Assembly (NCBI RefSeq): GCF_950295315.1
Contig: NC_080166.1
Location: 103,819,693 to 103,883,692, forward strand
DNA from: Erinaceus europaeus
Lineage: Eukaryota > Chordata > Mammalia > Eulipotyphla > Erinaceidae
Direction of reading: 5' to 3'
DNA length: 64,000 bases
Shown here: positions 55,055 through 64,000 of the stretch, one piece after another
How the letters are laid out: each line of letters begins with the position of its first letter
How positions within the stretch are numbered: position 1 is the first letter of the stretch
The notes under the pieces: model-generated
The model's database searches: none
Seen by the model: the letters and a program-made list of their open reading frames with translations, nothing else
Told to the model about the DNA's origin: nothing
Translations under genes and position numbers: made by a program

Positions 55055-55260
55055 TATTTCTTTTTTAAAATTTTATTTATCATTATTAGAGACAGAAGAG
55101 GGGACAAAAGGATCAAAAGGGAAAGAAAGAAAGAAACTCGCAGCTCTACTTCACCACTTAGGAAGCTTTCCCCCTGCAGGTGGGAACCAGTGGCTTGAAC
55201 CTGGGTCCTTATGCACTGTAGTATGTGCGGTTAGCCACTACACCACTGCCTGACCCCCCA
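55055..55260 (-). mobile_element. tRNA-derived SINE, family B, antisense
   Basis: aaaattttatttatcattat tail, ccctgcaggtgggaaccagt body and a cactgcctgaccccc 5' end. It is flanked by aggtggcact / aagtggcact duplications. Confidence 0.85.
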
Positions 55261-55324
55261 AGTGGCACTCTTAATAAAAATCTATTTCAGCTTAAAATTT
55301 AATTGAATGCCTTTATTGACAAAT

Positions 55325-55457
55325 GTTTTATTTATTGATTTATTTTACAGACCACTGCTTAACTCTGGCTTACGGTGGTGCAGGACCTGAACCTGCAACT
55401 TTGGAGCCTCAGACATGACTATTTCTTTGTATAAGCATTATACTACCTAATTCCCAC
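55325..55457 (-). mobile_element. tRNA-derived SINE, family D, antisense
   Basis: actctggcttacggtggtgc, ggacctgaacctgcaact (B-box complement) and a decayed A-box complement with ctacctaattccc. Confidence 0.75.
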
Positions 55458-55860
55458 TCTTGACAAATATTTTATAAACAGTTAAAAACTAAGCCAATCA
55501 AGAAGTCTACTGTTGGGAATAAGGAATGAAAGGACCTATAAACTACTGTGTATAGAGAATGATAATTAGCATGCATGCTTAATTGTGTACATGAAATTAG
55601 AACTCCACTAAAATATTTTGTGTCCCAAGTATGTTCTTCATCATGGAAAGGAAAGTCTGCAGCAAAAGTTCTCAAGGTAAAAGCCTGACCTGTACCTTTT
55701 TAATGATAACCATTCCTAGCTAAATAAAGGGTCATGATAACTGGTTGGAAAATAAGTATTTTTATGACATAATATCTGTATGGCTGTATCCTGGGATAAG
55801 ATCGGAGCTGTAACATGCATACCCCTTAGGATTCATGCAGAACATATATCTCCCTGGATG
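55458..55860. other. Unannotated sequence
   Basis: About 400 bases, nothing recognised. Confidence 0.5.
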
Positions 55861-55862
55861 CT

Positions 55863-56143
55863 TTTATTTTATTTTATTTTATTTTATTTATTTGCCTTCA
55901 GGGTTATTGCTGGGACTTGGTAGTCTGTCAGCATTACACTGCTCCTAGTAGCCACTTTTTTAAACTTTTTATTTTATTATTGGATCCGACAGAGAGAAAT
56001 TAAGAGAGGAGGGGGTGGTAGGGAGGAGGAGAGCAAGATAGACACTTGCAGACCTGCTTGTAAAGCATCTTCCCTGCAGGTGGGGTGCCGAGCTTGAACC
56101 AGGACCCTTGTGCTTAACCAGTTATGTCACCACCCAGCCCCCC
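55863..56143 (-). mobile_element. tRNA-derived SINE, family A long variant
   Basis: Antisense. (TTTTA)n tail at 55865-55892, then gccttcagggttattgctgg, body and a 5' end caccacccagcccccc. The B-box complement is reduced to gagcttgaacc. Confidence 0.88.
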
Positions 56144-57894
56144 TTCCTGAATTGTTTATACTTGGCTAACTTTCTTTCAGTTTCTGCTTTTTTGTTCATG
56201 TATCTGTATCAAATATCAATAAAATGAAATAAAGTAAGCGTACTTGGTTTGGTCAACTGCTATGTTCAGGACTTCCCTGTCTGTGAGAAAACTTCTGAAT
56301 GTAAACCCTCCAGCCGAGGTTTGCATACTGCTTTATGTGTGTGAATCTTTCTTTTCATTTCAGGTCAATATCAGAACCTGAAGCCTGACAGTCTAGTGTC
56401 TTCAAAATAATTTACCAGCCATTTTTTGTTAAAAGAGATCACCATAGATAATCTAAAATTAGGATAGTGTCTAAACTTTTTTGTCTTTTAAATGTTTCAA
56501 TAATTAATATTTAGTGGAAGATTACATTTTATATAAAAACTGCAAAACAACCGCTGACATTATTAGATCAGCGCTATTCAGTGGTAATTATTTAAGCAAA
56601 TGGTGAAATGATTTACTGGAGGATTTTATGTCTGGAGTCCTGACATCCCTAACACTTCATCTTCCATGAAGATGTTTCTGCTTTTTTTTCTTTGCTGAAT
56701 TGATACATATAAGTAAGTAAATATTTAAAAAAGTGACAAATATTTTTCTATACCTTCATCTTCATCTTTTTGGACCAATTCAGACATTAATTTCATTTGT
56801 TTAGTCATAGATAACACAAAAGTAGGTATGAATGAAACACGATGACATAGTCTAGTGACGTATCTAATGGTACGCTCTAATCACTTATGGCATACAAACA
56901 GTCTTCATGTAAACAAAGATACTAAGAGTCTTTGCAATAACAGTGTATTTTCTCAGCAGGCTATGTGAGAATTGTTTTGTAAATATATTTTATAAAGTAG
57001 ATCATATATATGTTTGTATACTTCCACTGTTTATTGAATCCTGGCCTAGAGTAAACTATAAATGCATGAATAAAGTGCAAAGGAATATAAATACATATAT
57101 ATTTATCTTTTACTATCAAATTTTAATAGTTCATCAAGCGAATTTTCCAATATACTACCAATTATTTATTCTTATGGCACAATTGTTAAAATAATCAAAT
57201 TCTACATTACAAGGTGTAATGTTCAGATACTACATTGTCATTGTATTCATTTATTTTTTACATTGTCATTTAATTTAAGTGTTTCAGATGAATTATATTT
57301 ATTGAATTCAAACTTATTTCAGAATGGCTTTTGTCATAAATGCATTTGCATCTACAAAAGACATGTTTGGCATATGTATTTTACTAATTAGAAAAATTTT
57401 GCTTAATGTAAGCTGATGACTTTTACTATTTTTCATTAACTTCCAAACTCTTCCTATAAAAAAAATCTACCAAATCAGTTTCTGAAATATAGAGAGGGCA
57501 TTTTTCTGATTACTCAATATAATCTCTTTATGTGAAATATGTGAAATGGCATTAGGGATACTTCCGTAAATCTATATCATTTGGTAATAAACCTGTGGGT
57601 TTTTAATGTCAGATAGGAATCAATTTAGTTTAATGTAATACTATTTTAAAATATTGAAACATTCATGATGCCGAAATTATCATTATAGCAATATGATGAT
57701 CCTTTTGAAGTATTTCAGTGATTTTCTTGATGGCAAATAATAATGAGTTTAATGCAGAAAAGCAAGTGACAGCTTCTCAGTGTAGTGTTTGATAAGAAAA
57801 GTAAATGCCTTCCTAAATGTAACAGACAAATGGAAAATACTATCTCAAGACATGAAGGGTATTAACATTCTTATTATCTAAGAGCATTGCAAGG
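56144..57894. other. 1.75 kb free of recognised repeats
   Basis: The longest stretch here without a recognisable retroposon. 56520-56680 (around gcgctattcagtggtaatta) is of mixed composition with no ORF, the sort of sequence often conserved between mammals. No gene is visible. Confidence 0.4.
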
Positions 57895-57907
57895 AAAACA
57901 GTAATGC

Positions 57908-58104
57908 GCACCAAAGTAAAAGACTCTGCGGTGGGTGGGTGGGGAGAATACAGGTCCATAAGGATGATAAATGACATAGTGGGGGTTGTATTGTTAAATG
58001 GGAAACTGGGGAATGTTATGCATGAACAAACTGTTGTATTTACTGTTGAATGTAAAACATTAATTCCCCATTCCCCAATAAAGAAATAAATTTAAAAAAA
58101 AAGA
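57908..58104 (+). mobile_element. Unidentified L1-dependent retroposon 3' end
   Basis: 197 bases ending in AATAAA plus an A-rich tail. It is flanked by a 13-bp duplication with one mismatch, AAAA[C/T]AGTAATGC (57895-57907 and 58105-58117). The text (ggaaactggggaatgttatg, ttactgttgaatgtaaaaca) does not match the L1 3' ends elsewhere in the window or the SINEs. It could be another L1 subfamily's tail or a truncated processed transcript. Confidence 0.7.
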
Positions 58105-58117
58105 AAAATAGTAATGC

Positions 58118-58555
58118 TGCGGCTTAAGAAATTATAGAGAAATAGAAAGGTATTTGATAGAGATACCACATTTTAGTTGTGAAAAATTAGTAAAAATCAG
58201 AAAGAAACTACCTTGAAAATTTTAACATTATATTGATACCAGGTATGCACGTATAGCAAAAATATACACTCACTAGATATATAAATAGTGACTTTTTCTA
58301 AATATCAATTTGCATTTGTGAAAAAATACTTTTTTTCTTTTTCAGATAAGCCTATATACAGTTTAAGAAATATTTCAAGAATGGTGTCCTAATTCAAGGA
58401 TTCAAACAAATGCTCATATAAAAAGAGATGTTTGTTCTAAGTGGTAGCTTTTCAAATCTAATTTAAAATAATTGGATTTTGGTATAAACATGATTAACAC
58501 TGAGATATGAATGAAATGCAAGGTTAATCTAATAGTAAAGAGTTTTGAAGGAGTA
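58118..58555. other. Unannotated sequence
   Basis: About 440 bases, nothing recognised. Confidence 0.5.
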
Positions 58556-58559
58556 GCAG

Positions 58560-58680
58560 AATAGCTTAGTTGAATAGCATACTACTTTGTCATGTGCGTA
58601 ACCCACACTCAGACCTTGCCCACATTAAATTGAAAACAACTTTCTTTCTGTGCTCTTTCTCTCTCTCAGATAAAAACAGT
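58560..58680 (+). mobile_element. Old tRNA-derived SINE, sense
   Basis: gtagcagaatagcttagttg and a pyrimidine block (tctgtgctctttctctctct). Diverged and short. Confidence 0.5.
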
Positions 58681-59678
58681 CTGGAATGACGAGTAGTCTG
58701 GAGACAATAAAAAGAAAATCCAAACATGCCTAGGGGGAGTTTTATAAAGTTGTCTTCATAGGTGAGACTGCTCATTTGGCAACTAATATGAAACAAGGAT
58801 GTCATAAGTGGAAAAAAAAAGTTTATAGATATAGTCTTAAAGGACCAGAGTCATGTAAAATATCTTGATGGTCTAGACTATACGGATCACCAACAAGTGT
58901 TTGTTTTGCAGTGTTCTACACCAAATAATAACATTATTACTTTCCTCATTCACATTTCAGACTCTAAACCAAATAATAATATAAGTTAGTAAATGGGGAT
59001 TATTAATAAAATATTTTAAATAGAAGACTCAGATGAACAAATTTGCATATTGGATATTTTAGCACTGTGGAAAATTCATTTGTAAGGAGTTGTCAGAGGC
59101 AACAAGAATAATTTGGCGAAGTCACAAATCCCTTAATTAAAGTGTGGCTCAGAGCATGGAAGGAATGAATTGATGCAAAAGATATTCAAAAAGAAGGATG
59201 GCCAACTTGGCAACCAACTGTACATGGAAAATGAAAGAAGGCAAATTTAAGTTAACTGTGTTATACATCTGATCTTTCAAGACAAGTGAGAAATAAACAG
59301 ATATCAAGATTGCTTTTCTCTAAGATTAATGCCTTGTGAATGGACATTTATTGAGTCAGTGAGATTATTTTAATATATATGTTTCACTTTTGCTACTGCT
59401 AATTAATTATATAATTTGTGATGACACAAATAAACTTAATCAAACATTTTGTTTTTTCTGTGTACATGTAAACATTTGTGGGGATTTTCTGAAGTATAAT
59501 ATAAACAAGTTAGTTTTCCATCAGGTATTATTTTTGGTGTCAATAATAATCAATTACTTCATCTGCTTATACAAAACTATGTGTCAAAGAGCAGAATAAA
59601 TGGAATTTTTCTACTCTTGCACATATTTCCATATGCATTCCATCATATATCTCCCCACATGAAGACATGAACTCTATG
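58681..59678. other. Unannotated sequence
   Basis: About 1 kb without recognised features. The 69-codon frame at 59390-59599 has no known motif. Confidence 0.5.
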
Positions 59679-59716
59679 CATACGCACATAACTATACACA
59701 TAGTTATGTGCGTATG
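59679..59716. repeat. Perfect palindrome, 17-bp stem, 4-base loop
   Basis: CATACGCACATAACTAT at 59679-59695, loop ACAC at 59696-59699, then ATAGTTATGTGCGTATG at 59700-59716. Every stem base is complementary. Confidence 0.95.
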
Positions 59717-59732
59717 TTTCATCAAAAAATTA

Positions 59733-60005
59733 TTTTCCCTTTTGTTGCCCTTGTTGTTTTTTTATTGTTGTTGTAGTTGTTTGTTGTTGTTATTGATGTT
59801 GTCTTTGTTAGATAGGACAGAGAGAAATGGAGAGAGGAGGGGAAGACAGAGAGAGGGAGAGAAAGATAGATACCTGCAGACCTGCTTCACTGCCTGTGAA
59901 GCAATGTCCCTGCAGGTGGAGAGCTGGGGGCTTGAACCAGGATCCTTGGCCTGGTCCTTGCGCTTCGGGACACCTGTGCTTACTGCTGCACTACCACCTG
60001 ACTCC
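59733..60005 (-). mobile_element. tRNA-derived SINE, family A
   Basis: Antisense, with cccttttgttgcccttgttg near the start, the taggacagagagaaatggag body, a gggggcttgaaccaggatcc B-box complement and a ccacctgactccc 5' end. Confidence 0.92.
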
Positions 60006-60007
60006 CA

Positions 60008-60745
60008 TATGCATATATTTCAGTAAAAACACTATTGGGTTCAATTATTTCTTAGGTTATAAAATATATAATTAAACCATGCTTTATAGAAAATTAGAAT
60101 CACTTATCAAATCAGGTCTTTAGTTATATGGCTCACCTAAATTTATATACTCATAACACATGAAATAATGTCATTTCAGTTAAATATCTGGATTTAGTAT
60201 GTTTATTTTCCCATCAGCTATTATAGTCACAAGTGGTGTTTCAAACCCATCAGATTGTGGTTGTCTGCTTTTCATTACACCAACTTCCTACTTAAAGGAT
60301 GCTGTTCTATTATTACCTATACAATTTATTGTTATCTGTCTTATACATATTTGAAACAAACTAACTCAGTTTGATATGTTTTAAAGGGCCACTCAGAGGA
60401 GTAAAAACTGAATTGTTGTGTCAGACCAATCAAGCATCAGGTGATGGAAATTCCACAAAGAATTAATCAGAGCAAGGATTTTCTTTACCAGACTTTATGC
60501 CCATATGCTGCCAATTCAATTTGTCACAGTTTCCTTTATGTATGCACCTATGCCAAAGCTTTTTAATTATACACACAAATTTGTCTTTCTGAAAATAATC
60601 TCGAGTTTTCAAGTCATCTAAAAATGTATTTAAAATAGTTGGAAACATAGTAATGAAAAGATATTAATAAGAAAACATCTTATTAACTATCACCAGTCAC
60701 TAAAAGAGATAAATGACTGTATTAAAATGTATGTTTTAAATTTTC
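60008..60745. other. Unannotated sequence
   Basis: About 740 bases, nothing recognised. Confidence 0.5.
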
Positions 60746-60749
60746 TTAC

Positions 60750-61092
60750 TTTTTTTTTTATTGCCACCAAGGTTATCGCTGGGAGTCAGTTATTGCATGA
60801 CGAATACACTGCTCCCTGCAATCATCTGTCTTTTTTCTTTTTACTGCTGGGGCTCAGTGTTGGTACTACAAATCCACCATTTCCGGTGACTATTTCTCCC
60901 TTAGTATTTTATTTGATAGGAAGGAGAGAAATTCAGCGAAGAGAGAAACAGAAAGGGAGAGAGAAAGACACCTGAAGACTTGCTTCACTATTCCTGGTGT
61001 ATTCCCCCTAGCAAGTAGGGAGTAAGGCTCAAACACTGGCCCTGGTGCAAGGGGAGGTGTGAATTCAACCATGTGTAACACCACCTGACCTA
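60750..61092 (-). mobile_element. Old tRNA-derived SINE, long variant, antisense
   Basis: Two successive 3'-type segments (ttgccaccaaggttatcgct, then ctgctggggctcagtgttgg), followed by the diverged body and a caccacctgacc 5' end. The repeated start suggests one SINE interrupted or joined with another. Confidence 0.7.
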
Positions 61093-61114
61093 TCTTTATC
61101 TTTTCTTTTTTTTT

Positions 61115-61290
61115 TAATCCTTTTTTATTCTGATAGCAAAAGATAAATAAACTGAGAGGCAATGGGGAGATGGAAAAAGAGAGAGAACTGTACTTCACCA
61201 CTTGTTGTTTCTTTCCCCACTGGACACGAATCTGGGTCCTTGTGCCTAGTAATGATGTGCTTTATTATGTACACCACTCCCAAGTCCCTA
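61115..61290 (-). mobile_element. Old tRNA-derived SINE, antisense
   Basis: ttttttattctgatagcaaa, a purine block and the end accactcccaagtcccta. Diverged. Confidence 0.6.
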
Positions 61291-62183
61291 AAAATAAAAA
61301 AAAATAAAAAAAAGACCTTAACTTGCGTAATTCTTAGATTAAATGCAGAGGAATATCATACCTGTCTACTGAAAACATGAACATAGTAAACCTAGTAAGA
61401 ACAGTGAGTGAAATCTACTGTCTTCTGTTCAAAGAAGAACTTTGATAACTCTAGTCATGATTATCATTATACGTATGTGATATTTTAGTTGTGATGTTAA
61501 ATTAGAAATGGTCATTACAGAAAGTGGTCTGCAGTTCTGTTAAATAGGAGAGAATTAGAGAGAGAGAGAGAGAGAATACAAAAATGCTGATTCTGTGAAA
61601 CATATTAGCTTTGGGCCAGCATTATAGTTTTGTGACTTAGTACATAGTTTATAAGCAGTTCCATAGTTAGTTTTCCAAGAGACACTAACTTTATTTATGT
61701 AATTAAATTAAATTGTGTCTGAAAATTCCCTTTTTTGGTAATTTGATGATTTGATTAGTGTTTTAACTTAAAAATAGTGTTAAACAGTATTTAGGAAACT
61801 TGTTTTATACAAACCAACTTGTCTTCTAATGAAAATAGTAAAATAGAAGACAAATAGTAGCTAGTTTCATCTCACAAAACCTTTCTCCTTAAAATATCAT
61901 CATTCACATTTTAGGCATAAATAGATTTCTATGGTAAAAGTTTATATAGTGTTATCATTAAAATAAGTATCTTGAAATCAATCACAAAAACATCTAAATG
62001 CTTTTTTTGTAATTAAGTACAAAGAATTTATATTTGACATAATGAACCACTTACTTGACATTTCTGATTTGTTTTGAATACCTAAACTGTCAAACTTAAT
62101 CTAAGCAAAAGTAAATATGCAAATTGCAGAGACAATTGACTCTAAACGTGACAAAAATTTTCAATATGTTTCCTTGCCCTGTA
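61291..62183. other. Unannotated sequence with (GA)n
   Basis: A GA run is at 61556-61575. The rest shows no recognisable feature. Confidence 0.5.
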
Positions 62184-62189
62184 TTTATT

Positions 62190-62447
62190 TATTTTGCTAC
62201 CAATGCTATCTCTGGAGCTTGGTTCTTGCACAGCTTTGCTCTGCTATGCTTGGTGACTTTTTTTTTTGTTAATGGGTGATATATATGAAAGAGACAGACA
62301 GAGAGACAGGGAAGAAAAAGCAAAATAGTACCTCACTGTTCATAAGCTTCTCTCCTGTAGGTGCTCCTGTGTGGTGACCAAGGCTTGAACTCTGTTCCTT
62401 ATGTATGGCAATGTGTTCCTATACTGAGTGAGCCAACTTCTGACCCT
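62190..62447 (-). mobile_element. Old tRNA-derived SINE, antisense
   Basis: Long-variant start (tgctaccaatgctatctctg), purine block (gagacagacagagagacagg), ccaaggcttgaactctgttc and a ccaacttctgacccct-like 5' end. Confidence 0.7.
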
Positions 62448-62449
62448 CT

Positions 62450-63130
62450 GCTAATTTTTACAAATACAATACTTTGTTGGTTTTGAATATCTTAATACTA
62501 AACATTAAAAAAAAATAGTGCCATCTGCTTAAAATATACATAACCATTCAGTTGATGGCAAACATAGAAACTATTATTTAGCTATGTCTTATTTTATTAT
62601 TTGTCCAGCTCATAAAATATACATTCATTATTGAGATAAAATGTGGAAAATTTCAGGAGAAAAGCAAGTGTCTGAAAGAGAAATGTGTTATAAAAAATTA
62701 GTTAAAAATTACCCATGTATGCATTCAAAATATGCATGTGCTTATTTTACATGCTAAGTTAACTTATCATCTTGTGTTTTAAAATTTAGATGCTAAATTA
62801 AATTATCTTTTTTATTTACTCATTATTATGTAATAGTGGATATTTGTACTGATTATATTACTTGATATTTATATAAACATTTAAATGATCATTAATTTTT
62901 ATTTAGAGAGAAAGCTGGTGACCTGCCTTAGTTGCACCTAAGATAAATTGAATATTTCAGTAAATGAAAAATCACTTACATTTGTTTTAGAATCATAGCA
63001 TTAAGTAACTAATAATAATTTCCCTTTATTCTAGAACTAGAGTCACTAAATCCCTTGTATATCCTCAACTCTTTTCACTCAGGAGCCAGAGTTTTAATAT
63101 CTGTGATAGAAATAGTCAGATAATTACTTA
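62450..63130. other. Unannotated sequence
   Basis: About 680 bases, nothing recognised. Confidence 0.5.
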
Positions 63131-63136
63131 AATATA

Positions 63137-63278
63137 TGGTCCAGGAGATGGCACAGTGGATCATGCTGAGCTATCAAGCATGGTGTCCTGAGTTCAATGC
63201 TTGATAGTGCATGTACTATACTGATAACCAGTTCTCTCTCTCTTCCTACTCCTATCATTAATAAATAAATACAATCTT
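63137..63278 (+). mobile_element. tRNA-derived SINE, family C, sense
   Basis: atggtccaggagatggcaca start, a tgagttcaatgct B-box position and an attaataaataaatacaatc tail that served as target for the next SINE. Confidence 0.8.
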
Positions 63279-63638
63279 TTTTTATTTATTCCCTTTTGTT
63301 GCCCTTGTTTTATTGTTGTAGTTATTGGTGTTGTCATTTTTGGATAGGATAGAGAAAAATGGAGAGTGGAGGGGAAGATAGAGATGGGGTGAGAAAGATG
63401 GAGATTGGGTGGTGGGAATTGTGTGGAGTTGTACCCCTCCTACCTTATGTTTTTGTTCATTAATCCTTTCTTAAATAAAAAATTTTAAAAAAAAAGATAG
63501 ACACCTGCAGACCTGCTTCACCGCTTGTGAAGCGAGCCCCTGCAGGTGGGGAGCTGGGAGCTCTAACCCGGACCCTTATGCGGGTCCTTGAGCTTTGCGC
63601 TACCTGTGCTTAACCTGCTGCGCTACCTCCCAACTCCC
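63279..63638 (-). mobile_element. tRNA-derived SINE, family A, carrying a nested L1 tail
   Basis: Antisense, inserted into the family C tail with the exact 14-bp duplication ATAAATACAATCTT at 63265-63278 and 63639-63652. A sense-strand L1 3' end (about 63394-63495) is nested inside, splitting the SINE at gagaaagat. Confidence 0.93.
63394..63495 (+). mobile_element. About 100-bp L1 3' end nested in a SINE
   Basis: tggagattgggtggtgggaa to ttaaataaaaaattttaaaa matches the last bases of L1 copy 6 (52577-52668). It is flanked by AAAGAT (63389-63394 overlap and about 63494-63499), a short duplication of the SINE target. Confidence 0.85.
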
Positions 63639-63652
63639 ATAAATACAATCTT

Positions 63653-64000
63653 AAAAAAAGAAATACCTGAATGTTTAAACCAAAATGTTTTCAGAATCTA
63701 GAATAATCTTATCCTTTTAAATGTAATTAATAACATTAACATAAAACTATAACAACATAAGTCAATATTGCATTTTGTAAATTCCTACTACAAGTCATAT
63801 GTAAATATGAAATGTCAACAGTTAAAGTTTTTAAAACCAGAGTGCAGAAATGAAAAATTGTAGACTTCCGTTTTCTTTGAGAAGTTAAGGAAGATAACTT
63901 ATGTCTGGAAAGTGTTGTGAGTCCATGTGATGATTTTCTCAGTCTGTTGTTGTAGAAAATATAGTTATTCCAGGATTTCTATGGTGACAGTTTTGCCTGC
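63653..64000. other. Unannotated sequence to window end
   Basis: About 350 bases, nothing recognised. Confidence 0.5.

Noticed and set aside
1..64000. Host gene exons or a bacterial or viral gene cluster
   Set aside because: No splice-bounded ORFs, no operon-like spacing and no domain other than L1. All long frames are explained by retroposons.

Overview
Organism and overall nature. This is AT-rich mammalian nuclear DNA with no recognisable host protein-coding gene, rRNA or functional tRNA gene. It is dominated by retroposons. Dozens of copies share a tRNA-derived SINE with A-box and B-box promoter motifs, a body that recurs around ACCTGCAGGGGAGTCGCTTC on the sense strand, and the pyrimidine stretch and CAAGGGCAACAAAAGGGAAT tail. 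I recall this SINE from hedgehogs (Erinaceidae, ERI-type SINEs), so I infer Erinaceus or a close relative. I could not run a database search, so the species call is inference.

Layout. 1-2820: antisense L1 with 5' UTR, interrupted by two SINEs and a solo ERVK-like LTR with a perfect 6-bp target duplication. 2821-13015: non-coding DNA with scattered SINEs, including one 40-bp tailless SINE. 13016-16097: antisense L1, internally deleted, with a doubled 5' UTR unit. 16112-20411: SINEs, a (CA)n(TA)n microsatellite and an ancient L1 relic. 20412-25656: 5'-truncated antisense L1 split at 21328-24040 by a non-autonomous ERV whose two LTRs do not match. 25660-41400: SINEs, old L1 3' ends, one unrelated LTR and long stretches of unannotated AT-rich DNA. 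41405-43424: a SINE joined to a truncated L1 inside one target duplication. 43600-46400: SINEs and an old L1 tail. 46427-52668: sense-strand L1 with both UTRs and a doubled 5' UTR unit, but missing most of ORF2. 52669-64000: old L1 ends, SINEs, a perfect 17-bp-stem palindrome and unannotated DNA.

How the parts work together. The elements form a parasitic hierarchy. L1 supplies endonuclease and reverse transcriptase, and the SINEs (four tRNA-derived families, called A-D here) copy themselves with that machinery, as their A-rich tails and 13-16 bp target duplications show. The ERV elements integrate independently by their own integrase, as their 6-bp duplications show. No ORF of either class is intact in this window, so everything visible is a fossil or a non-autonomous copy. 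The best candidates for something new are the ERV with heterologous LTRs, the tRNA-Gly 5'-half in the solo LTR, the SINE-L1 chimera, the tailless SINE and the tandem L1 5' UTR units.
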